Positions 8,939 through 19,926 of a stretch of DNA of 64,000 nt are shown piece by piece. The stretch's first letter is position 1. The number at the start of each line of letters is the position of its first letter. Source of the stretch: Terrabacter sp. Root85 (GTDB lineage Bacteria > Actinomycetota > Actinomycetes > Actinomycetales > Dermatophilaceae). Under the pieces are notes generated by a model that searched no databases, was not told the origin of the DNA, and saw only the letters and a program-made list of their open reading frames with translations. Position numbers and translations under genes: made by a program. Where the stretch lies: the NCBI RefSeq assembly GCF_001429185.1, contig NZ_LMIW01000010.1, positions 62,001-126,000 on the forward strand, in the 5' to 3' direction.

Positions 8939-10552
8939 TCATCGGACGAACTGCGAGGCGCGGTCGGCCAGGTCGAGCAGCGCCGACGGCAGGACGCCGA
9001 GGGCGAGCGTGGCCAGGGTGCCGATGGCGATCGAGAACGTCGTCGAGACCGACGGGATGACGACCTCGACGGCGTCGTCGGGGGCGTCGCTGAAGAACAT
9101 CAGGACGATGACCCGGGCGTAGACGAAGACCGTGATCGCGCTGCACAGGACACCGACGATCGCCAGGACCGTGCCGGTCGCGCCACCCGTGCCGATCGCC
9201 GCCGAGAAGACGCCGAACTTCGAGACGAAGCCCGAGGTCAGCGGGATGCCGGCGAAGGCGAGCATGAGGAAGGCGAACGCGCCGGCCACGACCGGGTAGC
9301 GCTTGCCGAGGCCGGCCCACTGCGACAGGTGCGTGGCCTCGGCGCCGTTCTGGCGCACGAGCGAGACGATGGCGAAGGCCGCGATCGTCGAGAAGCCGTA
9401 GGCGACGATGTAGAAGAGCACCGCGCCGACGCCCTTGCGGTCGAAGGCGAGGACACCGACGAGGATGAAGCCCGCGTGCGCGATCGAGGAGTAGGCGAGC
9501 AGGCGCTTCATGTCAGTCTGCGTCACCGACAGCACCGAACCGACGACCATGGTGAGCAGGGCGACGAGGACGAGCGCGTTGGTCCACTCCCAGCGGCCGG
9601 TGTCGAGGCCGACGTAGCCGAGGCGCAGGATCGCGCCGAACGCGGCGGCCTTGGTGCACGCGGCCATGAAGCCGGTGACCGGCGTCGGAGCGCCCTGGTA
9701 GACGTCGGGCGTCCACGCGTGGAACGGCACCGCGCCGACCTTGAAGAGGAGTCCGACGAAGACGAGGAACGCACCGGGCACCAGCAGGCCGTTCATCGCG
9801 AGCGGTCCGGCCGCGATCGCCTTGGACAGGTCACCGAAGTAGACCGAGCCGGCGTAGCCGTAGAGCAGGGCCGTGCCGAAGAGGAAGAAGGCCGAGCTGA
9901 AGGCACCGAGCAGGAAGTACTTCAGGGACGCCTCCTGCGAGAGGAGGCGGCGACGACGCGCCAGGCCCGAGAGGATGTAGAGCGGCAGCGAGAGCACCTC
10001 GAGGGCGACGAACATGCCGATGAGGTCGTTCGTCGTCGGGAAGAGCATCATGCCGAAGATCGCGAACATCGTCAGCGGGAAGACCTCGGACGTCAGCGCG
10101 CCCGCGCGGGCCGCCGCCGTCTCGGTGGCCGAGCCCGGCGTCGACGCACCGCTCGGGGTGAAGGCGTCGGGACCGACGCCGCCGAACCGCTCGGCCATCG
10201 TCAGGACGCCCAGGACACCCAGGAGCAGGATCGTGGCCTGCATGAACAGGGCCGGTCCGTCGATGGCCAGGGCGAAGAGCTGGCGGTTGGTCGAGCCGTC
10301 CGTCAGACCCATCGTCAGGCCCTGGTGCTTGGCCGCGAGGATGATCGCCGCGGCGGCCGCGAGCAGGCCCGCGACGGCGAGCGTCACCTGGATGGCGTGG
10401 CGACGCTCCCGCGAGGCGAACGCCTCGACGAGGACGCCGATGAGCGCCGTGCCGAAGACGATGAGCAACGGCAGGATCGCGAGGTAGTCGACGTTCGACT
10501 GCTGGAACGCTGCGGGAAGCGTGGGCAGCGCCAGCGGAGCGACGGCGGTCAC
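8939..10552 (-). CDS. nuoN: NADH-quinone oxidoreductase subunit N
   Basis: 537 residues, an antiporter-like membrane subunit of complex I with about 14 helices. The helix cores LPLYILSGLARRRRLLSQEASLKY, FKVGAVPFHAWTPDVYQGAP and LLAYSSIAHAGFILVG contain the conserved Lys and the discontinuous helix of the proton channel. The start is GTG at 10552, sharing GTGA with the nuoM stop, with AAGGGAG 8 bases upstream. It is the last nuo gene; the polyprenyl synthase follows after 46 bases. Confidence 0.95.
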   Translation of the reverse strand: MTAVAPLALPTLPAAFQQSNVDYLAILPLLIVFGTALIGVLVEAFASRERRHAIQVTLAVAGLLAAAAAIILAAKHQGLTMGLTDGSTNRQLFALAIDGPALFMQATILLLGVLGVLTMAERFGGVGPDAFTPSGASTPGSATETAAARAGALTSEVFPLTMFAIFGMMLFPTTNDLIGMFVALEVLSLPLYILSGLARRRRLLSQEASLKYFLLGAFSSAFFLFGTALLYGYAGSVYFGDLSKAIAAGPLAMNGLLVPGAFLVFVGLLFKVGAVPFHAWTPDVYQGAPTPVTGFMAACTKAAAFGAILRLGYVGLDTGRWEWTNALVLVALLTMVVGSVLSVTQTDMKRLLAYSSIAHAGFILVGVLAFDRKGVGAVLFYIVAYGFSTIAAFAIVSLVRQNGAEATHLSQWAGLGKRYPVVAGAFAFLMLAFAGIPLTSGFVSKFGVFSAAIGTGGATGTVLAIVGVLCSAITVFVYARVIVLMFFSDAPDDAVEVVIPSVSTTFSIAIGTLATLALGVLPSALLDLADRASQFVR

Positions 10553-12159
10553 TTCGAGCTCCCTTCGGCCACGGTGCCGGCCGGGTTGAGGTTCGGAACG
10601 GCTTGCTGGACGTGCGACAAGGTCTTGTCGACGGCCGGGTTGATCACGTTCAACGCGAGGTTCGGCAGGAAGCCGAGCACGACGAAGGCGGCGATCAACG
10701 GGGCGGCGACGAGCTTCTCGCGCGTCGTCAGGTCACGCACGGCGGTGAGGCCGCGACGGCCGCGCTCGTCGAGCCGGTCGTGCTCGCGCTCGCCCACGAG
10801 GCCCTCGGGCTTCGGGCCGGTCATGACCTTCTTGTACATGAGCAGGATGTAGAGCGCGGCGAGGATGATGCCGGACGTCGCGATGACCGTGGCCACCGGC
10901 TGCGTGGAGAAGCTGCCGACGAGCACGAGGAACTCCGAGACGAAGCTCGACAGGCCCGGGAGGGCCAGACCTGACAGGCCCGCGACGAGGAAGATGCCCG
11001 CGAGCGCAGGGGTGATGCGCTGCCACCCACCGAAGTCGGGGATGCGCTTGCTCCCCCTGCGCCGGACGAGCATCGCGGCGAAGAGGAACAGCGCCGCCGT
11101 CGAGAAGCCGTGGTTGACCATGTAGAGCGTCGAGCCGCCCTGGCCCACCGTCGTGAAGGCGAAGATCCCCAGCACGATGAAGCCGAAGTGGCTCACCGAG
11201 GTGTAGGACACGAGGCGCATCATGTCGGTCTGGCCGATCGCGAGGAGCGCACCGTAGATGACCGAGAGCACCGCGAGGGCCACGACGACGGGCGTCGCCC
11301 ACGTGCTCGCCTCCGGGAAGAGCTGGAGGCAGAAGCGGATCATCCCGAACGTGCCGACCTTGTCGAGCACGCCGACGAGCAGCGTCGCCGTCGCGGGCGA
11401 GGACTCGGTGGCGGCGTCGGGCAGCCACGTGTGGAACGGCACCATCGGCGCCTTCACCGCGAAGGCGAAGAAGAAGCCGACGAAGAGCAGCCGCTCGGTG
11501 GTCGGGTCGAGCGAGAGACCCGTGAGGCGCTCGATGAGGAAGCCGTCGGTGCCGCCGGGGCCCTGCAGGTAGAGGGCGATGACGGCGACGAGCATGATGA
11601 GCCCGCCGGCCAGCGAGAAGAGGAGGAACTTCATCGCGGCGTACTGCCGGCGCGGCCCGCCGAAGCGGCCGATGAGGAAGTAGACCGGGATGAGCATGGC
11701 CTCGAAGAAGACGTAGAAGAGGAACACGTCGGTGGCGGCGAACACCCCGACCATGAACGTCTCGAGCACGAGGATGAGCGCGAAGTACGTCTTGACCCGC
11801 TGGCCGCCCCGGGGGCCAGCCTCCTCGGGCACGTCGTGCCAGGCGGCGAGCAGGCAGATCGGGGTCAGCACGAGCGCCATGAGGATGAGCACGAGCGCGA
11901 TGCCGTCGACGCCGAGCGAGTAGCTGACGCCGAACTGCGGGATCCACGAGTGCTGCTCACCGAGCTGGAACTGCTTGCCGGAGGCACGGTCGAACTGCGT
12001 CGCGGCGATGATGCCGACGACGAGCGTGACGACGGAGAACCCGATCGCCATCCGCTTGGCGTTCTCGGCGCTCCCCGGCACGAAGGCGACGACGAGCGCG
12101 CCCACGAGAGGGATGAGGCCGAGGATCGTCAGCCAGGGGACGGTGGACATTGCGGTCAT
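10549..12159 (-). CDS. nuoM: NADH-quinone oxidoreductase subunit M
   Basis: 536 residues, the second large antiporter-like subunit in the proton-pumping arm. It contains LLIPVYFLIGRFGGPRRQYAAMK-like and FAVKAPMVPFHTWLPDAATE segments and RLVSYTSVSHFGFIVLGIFA, all classic for NuoM. The ATG at 12159 overlaps the nuoL stop by one base (TGATG); a second ATG 9 bases on is the alternative. The C-terminus has an extended charged segment (EREHDRLDERGRRG) before the last helix. Confidence 0.95.
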   Translation of the reverse strand: MTAMSTVPWLTILGLIPLVGALVVAFVPGSAENAKRMAIGFSVVTLVVGIIAATQFDRASGKQFQLGEQHSWIPQFGVSYSLGVDGIALVLILMALVLTPICLLAAWHDVPEEAGPRGGQRVKTYFALILVLETFMVGVFAATDVFLFYVFFEAMLIPVYFLIGRFGGPRRQYAAMKFLLFSLAGGLIMLVAVIALYLQGPGGTDGFLIERLTGLSLDPTTERLLFVGFFFAFAVKAPMVPFHTWLPDAATESSPATATLLVGVLDKVGTFGMIRFCLQLFPEASTWATPVVVALAVLSVIYGALLAIGQTDMMRLVSYTSVSHFGFIVLGIFAFTTVGQGGSTLYMVNHGFSTAALFLFAAMLVRRRGSKRIPDFGGWQRITPALAGIFLVAGLSGLALPGLSSFVSEFLVLVGSFSTQPVATVIATSGIILAALYILLMYKKVMTGPKPEGLVGEREHDRLDERGRRGLTAVRDLTTREKLVAAPLIAAFVVLGFLPNLALNVINPAVDKTLSHVQQAVPNLNPAGTVAEGSSK

Positions 12160-14144
12160 CAGGACATCACCCAAAGAGCACCGAGGATGGCGACGACACC
12201 AGCGAGCATCGTCAGGGCATAGGAGCGCGCGAAGCCGTTCTGCAGCTTGCGCAGGCGGGAGCTCGTCCCGCCGACGAGGGCGGCGAGGCCACCGGCCGCA
12301 CCGTCCACGCCCTTGCTGTCGGCGAAGACGAGCGAGCGCGTGAGGTGGATGCCGGGCCGCATGAGGAGGGCCTCGTTGACCTGGTCCTGGTAGAGGTCCT
12401 TGCGCGCCGCCTGCGTGATCAGCGAGCCCGCCGGGGCCGTGACCGGCACCTCGTCACGCCAGTAGCGCAGCCACGCCAAGGCGCCACCGGCGGCGACGAG
12501 GACGAGCGTCAGGGCCATGAGGACCGGCACCGGGATGACCGGGTGGGCGCCCTCGGGCTCGGCGCCGGTGACCGGCTCGAGCCAGGAGGTGAAGAGTCCC
12601 GTCGGGCCGAGGATCAGACCGAGGAAGGCGGAGCCCACCGCGAGGACGATCATCGGGACCGTCATGAGCTTGCCCGACTCGTGCGGGTGCACGTCGTCGG
12701 TCCAGCGCTTCTTGCCGTGGAAGGTCATGAAGAACAGGCGCGACATGTAGAAGGCCGTGATGCCGGCACCGAGGAGGGCGGCCAGACCGAAGACCCACGG
12801 GCGCCAGCCCTCGCCGATGAAGGCGGCCTCGATGATCTTGTCCTTGGACCAGAAGCCCGAGAACGGGGGCACGCCGAGGATGGCGAGCCAGCCGACGGCG
12901 AACGTCGCCCACGTGATCTTCATGGCGCCGGACAGGCCGCCGAAGCGGCGCATGTCGACCTGGTCGTTCATGCCGTGCATGACCGACCCGGCCCCGAGGA
13001 ACATCCCGGCCTTGAAGAACCCGTGCATGAGCAGGTGGAAGATCGCGAACGCGTAGCCGACCGGGCCGAGGCCTGCGGCGAGCATCATGTAGCCGATCTG
13101 GCTCATCGTCGAGGCCGCGAGGGCCTTCTTGATGTCGTCCTTGGCGCAACCGACGATCGCACCGAAGAGCAGCGTGATCGCGCCGACGATGACGACGACG
13201 AGCTGGGCCGTGGGCGCCGCCTCGAAGATCGGCGCCGAGCGCACGACGAGGTAGACGCCGGCGGTGACCATGGTCGCGGCGTGGATGAGCGCCGAGACCG
13301 GCGTCGGGCCGGCCATGGCGTCACCGAGCCAGCTCTGGAGCGGGAACTGCGCCGACTTGCCGCAGGCGCCGAGCAGGAGCATCAGGCCGATGGCCGTCAT
13401 GAAGCCCTGGTTGGCGTTGCTGCCGGCCGCGCCGAGCACCGTCGCGAAGTCGACCGCACCGAAGTGGAAGAACATCACGATGATCGCGATGGACAGACCG
13501 AAGTCACCGACGCGGTTGGCGACGAACGCCTTGTTGGCCGCGGTCGCGTAGGCCGGGTTGTAGTTCCAGAAGCCGATGAGCAGGTAGCTCGCGAGGCCGA
13601 CGCCCTCCCAGCCGACGTAGAGCAGCAGGTAGGAGTTGGCGAGGACGAGCAGCAGCATCGCCGCGACGAACAGGTTGAGGTAGGCGAAGAAGCGCCGCTT
13701 GTCGGCGTCGTGCTCCATGTACCCGATCGAGTAGACGTGGATGAGCGAGCCGACGAAGGTGATGAGCAGGACGAAGACCATGGACAGCTGGTCGACGAGC
13801 AGCCCCGCGCTCACCTTGAACGAGCCGGCGGCGATCCAGTCGAAGAGGTTGATGCCGACGGCGCGGTCCTCGGCACCACGGCCGAGCATCGCGAGGAAGA
13901 CGAGCGCGCCGACGACGAACGCGCCCCAGGAGAGGGCGGTCGCGAGCACGGGCCCGAACCTGTCGGTGCGGCGGCCGCCGAGGAGAAGCACGGCGGCACC
14001 GAGCAGCGGCAGCGCGACGAGCAGCCACGCGTATGCCGTCACCCCGGTGGCGGCGTGCGCCTCACCTTCGTGCGTGGCGAGGCCCGCGGCATACGTGCTC
14101 AGCGTGCTCGACGAGCTCGCGAGCGTCTGGACGAGAGTTCCCAT
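12159..14144 (-). CDS. nuoL: NADH-quinone oxidoreductase subunit L
   Basis: 661 residues, the distal proton-pumping subunit of complex I. It shows [40 protein letters not shown] and [19 protein letters not shown], the conserved Lys/His channel helices. The C-terminus should form the long amphipathic helix that runs along the membrane arm. It starts at ATG 14144, 15 bases after nuoK, with AGGAG overlapping the TAA stop of nuoK. Two GTATGCC/GGCATAC motifs lie in its 5' end (14031 and 14088). Confidence 0.96.
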   Translation of the reverse strand: MGTLVQTLASSSSTLSTYAAGLATHEGEAHAATGVTAYAWLLVALPLLGAAVLLLGGRRTDRFGPVLATALSWGAFVVGALVFLAMLGRGAEDRAVGINLFDWIAAGSFKVSAGLLVDQLSMVFVLLITFVGSLIHVYSIGYMEHDADKRRFFAYLNLFVAAMLLLVLANSYLLLYVGWEGVGLASYLLIGFWNYNPAYATAANKAFVANRVGDFGLSIAIIVMFFHFGAVDFATVLGAAGSNANQGFMTAIGLMLLLGACGKSAQFPLQSWLGDAMAGPTPVSALIHAATMVTAGVYLVVRSAPIFEAAPTAQLVVVIVGAITLLFGAIVGCAKDDIKKALAASTMSQIGYMMLAAGLGPVGYAFAIFHLLMHGFFKAGMFLGAGSVMHGMNDQVDMRRFGGLSGAMKITWATFAVGWLAILGVPPFSGFWSKDKIIEAAFIGEGWRPWVFGLAALLGAGITAFYMSRLFFMTFHGKKRWTDDVHPHESGKLMTVPMIVLAVGSAFLGLILGPTGLFTSWLEPVTGAEPEGAHPVIPVPVLMALTLVLVAAGGALAWLRYWRDEVPVTAPAGSLITQAARKDLYQDQVNEALLMRPGIHLTRSLVFADSKGVDGAAGGLAALVGGTSSRLRKLQNGFARSYALTMLAGVVAILGALWVMS

Positions 14145-14159
14145 TCTGGCCGGCGCTCC

Positions 14160-14459
14160 TTACAGCTTCAGCAGGTTGGCGTCGTCGACCGAGGCCGAGC
14201 GGCGGGCGCGGAAGATCGCCATGATGATGGCGAGTCCCACGACGACCTCCGCGGCTGCGACGACCATGACGAACAGGGCCATGACCTGCCCGTCGAGGGC
14301 GCCGTGCATCCGGGAGAAGGTGACGAGGGCGAGGTTCGTCGCGTTGAGCATGAGCTCGACGCCCATGAAGACGATGATCGCGTTGCGTCGCACCAGCACT
14401 GCAGCCGCGCCGATGGCGAAGAGCAGCACCGAGAGGTAGACGTAGTGCATCGGGCTCAC
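14160..14459 (-). CDS. nuoK: NADH-quinone oxidoreductase subunit K
   Basis: 99 residues, the typical size of this three-helix subunit of the membrane arm. Helix 2 carries [21 protein letters not shown] with the conserved buried Glu needed for proton pumping. The GTG at 14459 shares GTGA with the nuoJ stop; an ATG 9 bases later (14450) is also possible. It ends with TAA, unusual in this operon. Confidence 0.95.
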   Translation of the reverse strand: MSPMHYVYLSVLLFAIGAAAVLVRRNAIIVFMGVELMLNATNLALVTFSRMHGALDGQVMALFVMVVAAAEVVVGLAIIMAIFRARRSASVDDANLLKL

Positions 14460-15244
14460 TTGGACCGACCTTCCTCGATCTCGCGCTCCATGTGGCGCTC
14501 GACGTCCTTGAAGCCGTCGGTCGTCGCGACCTGGTCACGGGCCACGAGGACGCGCGAGACGGACAGGTCGCTCGGCGTGCCGTCGGGCAGCAGCGCCGGG
14601 GTGTCGACCGCGTTGTGGCGGGCATAGACACCCGGCGCGGGCAGGCCCGCGACGTTCTTGTTGTCGCGGACGCGCTTGGCGGCCCACTCGGCCTGCGTGA
14701 TGCGCGGCGTCAGGCGCTCGCGGTGCGCGAGCACCATGGCGCCGAGGGCGGCCGTGATGAGCAGGGCCGAGGTGACCTCGAAGATCCAGACGTACTGGCC
14801 GAAGATCAGCTCGGCGAGGCCCGTCACGTTGCCGGTCTCGGCGTTGGACGAGACGAGCTTGTCCATCCCGGCCTGCACCGTCTGCTCGTCCATGACGACG
14901 CGGCCCAGCGAGAAGACGAGGATGCCGGCGAGACCGATGACGAGCAGCAGCGCAGCCCAGCGCTGACCCTTGATCGTCTCGACGATCGAGTCGGACGAGT
15001 CGACGCCGACGAGCATGAGGACGAAGAGGAAGAGCATCATCACGGCGCCGGTGTAGACGAAGATCTGCACGATCCCGAGGAAGTCGGCCTTCTGCATGAT
15101 GTAGAAGACGCCGAGGATGCACATGACCAGGGCCATGCCGAGGGCGGCGTGGACGGCCTTCTTGGCGAAGAGCAGGCCCAGCGCGGCGAGGACCGCGATC
15201 GGGGCGAGCACCCAGAAGCCGACGGCTTCGGCGGTGGAGGTCAC
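14456..15244 (-). CDS. nuoJ: NADH-quinone oxidoreductase subunit J
   Basis: 262 residues. The five-helix NuoJ core is seen in the first 170 residues, including [20 protein letters not shown], the pi-bulge helix that links quinone chemistry to the pumping subunits. The C-terminal 90 residues are hydrophilic, ending [17 protein letters not shown]; this makes the protein longer than the roughly 184-residue E. coli subunit, a common actinobacterial extension. The GTG start at 15244 overlaps the nuoI stop by four bases. Confidence 0.94.
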   Translation of the reverse strand: MTSTAEAVGFWVLAPIAVLAALGLLFAKKAVHAALGMALVMCILGVFYIMQKADFLGIVQIFVYTGAVMMLFLFVLMLVGVDSSDSIVETIKGQRWAALLLVIGLAGILVFSLGRVVMDEQTVQAGMDKLVSSNAETGNVTGLAELIFGQYVWIFEVTSALLITAALGAMVLAHRERLTPRITQAEWAAKRVRDNKNVAGLPAPGVYARHNAVDTPALLPDGTPSDLSVSRVLVARDQVATTDGFKDVERHMEREIEEGRSK

Positions 15245-16050
15245 GGGTTGGCCCCTTCCCTGGTCTCGGCTGCGGTCGGGTGGGTGGAGTGCACGAGGTC
15301 ATGGGCCCCGGGCACCGCCGCCCCGACGTTGCCGGGCCCACCGGCATACGCGTCGTCCTCGTCGTCGGCCGCGTCGCGGGCGTCGACGTAGGCGCGCTGC
15401 GCGGCGGTCGGCTCGCTCACCTTGCCCTGGTAGTAGTCGCGCTCCTCGAGCCCGTCGGACATCGGGAACGGCGTCTGGAGCATGCCGCTCTGGAGCGGGG
15501 CGAGCAGCTGGTCCTTGGTGAAGATCAGCTTGCCGCGGTCGTTGTCGGCGAGCTCGTAGAAGTTCGTCATCGTCAGGGCGCGCGTCGGGCACGCCTCGAT
15601 GCACAGGCCGCAGAAGATGCAGCGCAGGTAGTTGATCTGGTAGACGCGGCCGTAGCGCTCGCCCGGGCTGAAGCGGCCCTTGCCACCCTGGTCGAGCGGG
15701 GTGTCGTCGTTGTCGGCACCCTCGACGAGGATCGCGTCGGCCGGGCAGGCCCACGCGCACAGCTCGCAGCCGATGCACTTCTCGAGGCCGTCCGGGTAGC
15801 GGTTGAGCTGGTGGCGACCGTGGAAGCGCGGCGCCGTGGGGCGCGGCTTCTCGGGGTACTCCTCGGTCGCGACCTTGCGGAACATCGTGGAGAACGACAC
15901 CCCGAAACCGGCCACCGGCGCGAAGAGCTCGGACAGGAAGCCCTTGCTGCGGTCGTCCTGACCGGGTCGCTGGTCACGGGGCGCGCCGACCTCCGAGCCC
16001 CTGCCGGGGCTCTGGGGTGACACGTCCTTGCCGACGGTGTCGTCAGCCAT
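15241..16050 (-). CDS. nuoI: NADH-quinone oxidoreductase subunit I (two [4Fe-4S] ferredoxin subunit)
   Basis: 269 residues. Two cluster-binding motifs are complete: [16 protein letters not shown] and [16 protein letters not shown] (clusters N6a and N6b), which pass electrons toward NuoB. It has a hydrophilic N-terminal extension of about 35 residues and a C-terminal tail rich in acidic residues and Ala, so it is longer than the usual 180. The ATG at 16050 overlaps the nuoH stop by 8 bases. Confidence 0.96.
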   Translation of the reverse strand: MADDTVGKDVSPQSPGRGSEVGAPRDQRPGQDDRSKGFLSELFAPVAGFGVSFSTMFRKVATEEYPEKPRPTAPRFHGRHQLNRYPDGLEKCIGCELCAWACPADAILVEGADNDDTPLDQGGKGRFSPGERYGRVYQINYLRCIFCGLCIEACPTRALTMTNFYELADNDRGKLIFTKDQLLAPLQSGMLQTPFPMSDGLEERDYYQGKVSEPTAAQRAYVDARDAADDEDDAYAGGPGNVGAAVPGAHDLVHSTHPTAAETREGANP

Positions 16051-17464
16051 GGTCCTCCTCCTTGACGGCGGTCGAGGTGCTCGAGGTGCCGGCGGTCGTG
16101 AGCACGGGCTCGCGGGATGCCGCCAGCTGGTGGCCCGACCGGGTCGGCTCGTTGAGGCGCTGACCCGGCAGCGGCGGGACGGGGTAGCCGTCCTCGAAGG
16201 GGTCGATCTCCTCCGGCGGGGTCACGTCCTCGGCAGCGGCACGGGCGGCGCGCTTGTCGTCCCAGATCCACGCCGCGGCGAGGGCGATGACGGCGACGAT
16301 GCTGACGATGACGACGGTCGCGACGGACAGCTCGCGCCCGGCGAAGGTCAGCTTGCTGTCACCGAGGAAGCCGAGCTGCGCGCCGCGGATGAAGGCGACG
16401 GCCACGACCCAGGCCAGGGTGATCGGGATGAGGAACTTCCAGCCGAAGCGCATGAACTGGTCGTAGCGGACACGCGGCAGCGAGCCACGCAGCCAGACGA
16501 ACATGAACATGAACAGCCACAGCTTGGCGGTGAACCACAGCAGGCCCCACCAACCGCCGCCGAACATGTTGTCGTTGATCGCCGAGATGAACGGCGGGGC
16601 CTGCCAGCCACCGAGGAAGAGCGTGGTGGCCAGGGCCGAGACGGTGAACATGTTGACGTACTCGCCGAGGAAGAACATCGCGAAGCGCATCGAGGAGTAC
16701 TCGGTGTGGAAGCCACCGGTCAGCTCACCCTCGCCCTCGGCGAGGTCGAACGGCAGGCGGTTGGTCTCGCCGACCATGGTGATGACGTAGACGGCGAAGC
16801 TGAAGAACGCCGGGAGGATGTACCAGAGCGAGCTCTGCGCCGAGACGATCGCCGAGGTCGACATCGACCCGCTGTAGAGGAAGATCGCGACGAGCGAGAG
16901 TCCCATGGCGATCTCGTAGCTGATGACCTGGGCGGTCGAGCGCAGGCCACCGAGCAGCGGGTAGGTCGAGCCGGAGCTCCACCCGGCGAGGATGATGCCG
17001 TAGACGCCGACCGAGGCGACGGCGAGCACGAGCAGCACGGCGACGGGGACGTCGGTGACCTGCAGCGGCGTCTCGTGGCCGAACATCGAGACGGTGCCGC
17101 CGACCGGGATGATCGCGAACGACACGAAGGCCATCGTCGCGGCGAGCAGCGGCGCGAGGGTGTAGATGAGCTTCTCGGCGTTGGCCGGCGTGATGTCTTC
17201 CTTGAGCATCGACTTCATGCCGTCGGCGAGCGTCTGGAGCAGACCGAAGGGACCGTTGCGGTTCGGGCCCGGGCGCTGCTGCATGCGGCCGATGACGCGG
17301 CGCTCGAACCAGATGACGAGCAGCGTCGAGACGAGCAGGTAGACGAAGATGCCGACGGCCTTGATCAGGGCCACCCACCACGGGGTGTCGCTGAAGTCGG
17401 CCGTGGGGTTCTCGGACACGGGCAGCGTGGCTGCCACCCCGTATGCGGTCAGGCCGAGGCTCAT
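16043..17464 (-). CDS. nuoH: NADH-quinone oxidoreductase subunit H
   Basis: 473 residues. The heel subunit that forms the quinone entry tunnel is recognised by [32 protein letters not shown] and [20 protein letters not shown], the latter with the acidic residues of the E-channel. About 8-9 helices occupy residues 25-385; a hydrophilic C-terminal tail follows. The ATG at 17464 overlaps the nuoG stop (ATGA). An open frame continues upstream inside nuoG but the family match begins here. Confidence 0.96.
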   Translation of the reverse strand: MSLGLTAYGVAATLPVSENPTADFSDTPWWVALIKAVGIFVYLLVSTLLVIWFERRVIGRMQQRPGPNRNGPFGLLQTLADGMKSMLKEDITPANAEKLIYTLAPLLAATMAFVSFAIIPVGGTVSMFGHETPLQVTDVPVAVLLVLAVASVGVYGIILAGWSSGSTYPLLGGLRSTAQVISYEIAMGLSLVAIFLYSGSMSTSAIVSAQSSLWYILPAFFSFAVYVITMVGETNRLPFDLAEGEGELTGGFHTEYSSMRFAMFFLGEYVNMFTVSALATTLFLGGWQAPPFISAINDNMFGGGWWGLLWFTAKLWLFMFMFVWLRGSLPRVRYDQFMRFGWKFLIPITLAWVVAVAFIRGAQLGFLGDSKLTFAGRELSVATVVIVSIVAVIALAAAWIWDDKRAARAAAEDVTPPEEIDPFEDGYPVPPLPGQRLNEPTRSGHQLAASREPVLTTAGTSSTSTAVKEEDHG

Positions 17465-19926
17465 GCCGCACCACCCTTCGTGACGTGGACGCGGCCACCG
17501 GCGGCGGTGCCGAGGCCCGAGCGGATCGAGCAGTCCTGGTGGGTCGAGTCGCTGGTGGAACGCGAGTTGGTCGGGACCCAGACGACGCCGTCGACCATCC
17601 CCTCGGTGACGACGGCGGGCAGCGTGACGCTGCCGGCCGGGCCGGAGACCGTGACGTGGTCGCCCTCGACGAGCCCGAGCCCGGCGGCCGAGGCCTCGGA
17701 CAGACGGGCCACGGCGAGCGGTGCGGTGCCGGCGAGGAACGGCTCGCCGTCCTGCATGCGGCCGGCGTCGAGGAGCGTGGCCCAGCTCGACAGGACGAAG
17801 TCGCCGCTCCCGTCGGGGGCCGTCGCGACGCGCTGGCCGTCGGGGGCGCTCGTGGCTCGGGCGCCACCCCACGGGCCGAGGGCCTCGAACTGGGCGTGGA
17901 TCTCGCGCTGGGTGCGGGTCTCGAGGAAGACGCCCATCTCGCTCGCGAGCATGTCGAGGGCGCGGTGGTCGCTGACCGCGTTGGTCTCGAGGGCCTCGTC
18001 GAAGGCGCGGACGCGGCCTTCCCAGTTGACGTAGGTGCCGGTCTTCTCGGACTGCGAGGCGACGGGCAGCACGACGTCGGCGACGGCCGTGACCGGCGAC
18101 TCGCGCAGCTCGAGCGAGACGACGAACGCCTTCTCGAGCGCCGCGGCGGCGGCCGGGTCACCGAGGTCGGACGGGTCGACACCACCGACGACGAGGGCCG
18201 CGATGTCGCCGGCCGCAGCGGCCGCGACGATGCCGGCCGTGTCGCGGGCCGGGGTGGCCGGGACCTGGTCGAGGTCCCACACGCGGGCGACCTCGGCGCG
18301 CGCCGATGCGTCGGAGACCGGGCGTCCGCCTGGCAGGAGCGCACCGAGCGCACCGGCCTCGAGGGCACCGCGCTCCCCCGCCCGACGCGGCACCCACGCG
18401 AGGCGGGCACCGGTGGCGGCGGCGAGGTCGGCCGCGGCGCGCAGGGCACCGGGCGAGGTGGCGAGGCGCTCACCGACGAGCACGACGCCGCCGGCACCGA
18501 GGGCCTCGCGGGCCTTCGCGCCGAGCTCGGTCGAGCCGAGGTCGGTCAGGGCCGAGGCCTCGTGGCCGGGGACGGTCGGCAGCAGCGTGCCGCCCACCTT
18601 GGTCAGGCCGCGCGTCGGGTGGGACGCGACGGCATACACCTGCGTCCGGTGCTTGCGGAACGCCTTGCGCAGGCGCAGGAAGACGATCGGGCTCTCGTCC
18701 TCGGGCTCGAAGCCCACGAGCAGGACGGCCTTGGCGGCCTCGAGGTCGGCATACGTGACGGCGCCGCCATCGGGTCCCGTGGCGGCGACGTGCTCGGCGA
18801 GGAAGGCGACCTCCTCGGCCGAGTGCGGTCGCGCCCGGAAGTCGACGTCGTTGGTGCCGAGCACGACGCGCGCGAACTTGCCGTAGGCGTAGGCGTCCTC
18901 GGCGGACACGCGTCCACCGACGAGCACGCCGGCCTTGGTGCCGGCGAGACCGGCCGCCGCGGCAGCGAGGGCCTCGGGCCAGCCGACGACCTGCAGCTCG
19001 CCGTCGGCGTCACGGACCATGGGCAGCTCGACGCGGTCGGGCAGCGTGGCGTACGTGAACGCCCACCGGCCCTTGTCGCAGTTCCACTCCTCGTTGACGG
19101 CCTGGTCCTCGGCCGCCATCCGGCGCAGCACGACGCCGCGGCGGTGGTCGGTGCGGGTCGCGCAGCCGCTCGCGCAGTGCTCGCAGACCGACGGCGTCGA
19201 CACGAGGTCGAAGGGCCGGCTGCGGAAGCGGTAGGCCGCACCGGTCAGCGCGCCGACCGGGCAGATCTGGACGGTGTTGCCCGAGAAGTAGCTCTCGAAC
19301 GGCTTCTCCTCGTAGATGCCGATCTGCTGGAGCGCACCGCGCTCGACGAGCGCGATGAACGGGTCACCGGCGACCTGGTCGGAGAAGCGGGTGCAGCGGG
19401 CGCAGAGCACGCAGCGCTCGCGGTCGAGCAGGACCTGCGAGGAGATGTTGACCGGCTTGGGGTAGGTGCGCTTGACGTCGTCGAAGCGCGACACCGGGCG
19501 GCCGGCGCTCATCGCCTGGTTCTGCAGGGGGCACTCGCCGCCCTTGTCGCAGACCGGGCAGTCGAGCGGGTGGTTGATGAGGAGCAGCTCCATGACGCCC
19601 TGCTGCGCCTTGTCGGCGACCTTGGACGTGGCCTGCGTGTTGACGACCATGCCCTCGGACACCGTCATCGTGCACGAGGCCTGCGGCTTCGGCATGGGGC
19701 GGACGTTGCCCTCGCGGTCAGGCATCGCGACGTCGACGAGGCACTGGCGGCACGCCCCGACGGGGTCGAGCAGCGGGTGGTCGCAGAAGCGCGGGATCTC
19801 GACGCCGATCGTCTCGGCGGCGCGGATGACGAGCGTGCCCTTGGGGACGCTGACGGGAACGCCGTCGATCGTCAGGCTGACGTGGTCGGGCGCCGTGGGC
19901 GCCTTCGTCTCCGTCGTGGCGGTCAT
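17461..19926 (-). CDS. nuoG: NADH-quinone oxidoreductase subunit G (iron-sulfur / molybdopterin-fold subunit)
   Basis: 821 residues. The N-terminal [2Fe-2S] ferredoxin domain has [15 protein letters not shown], followed by the His-ligated cluster region and [20 protein letters not shown] and CEHCASGC motifs for the [4Fe-4S] chain. The C-terminal half is the degenerate molybdopterin oxidoreductase domain without cofactor. It sits in the peripheral arm and relays electrons from NuoF. The ATG at 19926 overlaps the nuoF stop (ATGA). The Ala/Gly-rich middle is less conserved than the N-terminus. Confidence 0.96.
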   Translation of the reverse strand: MTATTETKAPTAPDHVSLTIDGVPVSVPKGTLVIRAAETIGVEIPRFCDHPLLDPVGACRQCLVDVAMPDREGNVRPMPKPQASCTMTVSEGMVVNTQATSKVADKAQQGVMELLLINHPLDCPVCDKGGECPLQNQAMSAGRPVSRFDDVKRTYPKPVNISSQVLLDRERCVLCARCTRFSDQVAGDPFIALVERGALQQIGIYEEKPFESYFSGNTVQICPVGALTGAAYRFRSRPFDLVSTPSVCEHCASGCATRTDHRRGVVLRRMAAEDQAVNEEWNCDKGRWAFTYATLPDRVELPMVRDADGELQVVGWPEALAAAAAGLAGTKAGVLVGGRVSAEDAYAYGKFARVVLGTNDVDFRARPHSAEEVAFLAEHVAATGPDGGAVTYADLEAAKAVLLVGFEPEDESPIVFLRLRKAFRKHRTQVYAVASHPTRGLTKVGGTLLPTVPGHEASALTDLGSTELGAKAREALGAGGVVLVGERLATSPGALRAAADLAAATGARLAWVPRRAGERGALEAGALGALLPGGRPVSDASARAEVARVWDLDQVPATPARDTAGIVAAAAAGDIAALVVGGVDPSDLGDPAAAAALEKAFVVSLELRESPVTAVADVVLPVASQSEKTGTYVNWEGRVRAFDEALETNAVSDHRALDMLASEMGVFLETRTQREIHAQFEALGPWGGARATSAPDGQRVATAPDGSGDFVLSSWATLLDAGRMQDGEPFLAGTAPLAVARLSEASAAGLGLVEGDHVTVSGPAGSVTLPAVVTEGMVDGVVWVPTNSRSTSDSTHQDCSIRSGLGTAAGGRVHVTKGGAA

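Noticed and set aside
8555-10852. 765-codon open frame opposite nuoN
   Set aside because: Same reverse-frame artefact; no conserved motif, and the nuoN strand has clear family motifs.
12150-14627. Very long open frame (about 825 codons) on the plus strand opposite nuoL/nuoK/nuoJ
   Set aside because: It is antisense to well-conserved nuo genes and its translation is Glu/Asp/Arg/His-rich low-complexity typical of reverse frames in high-GC DNA.
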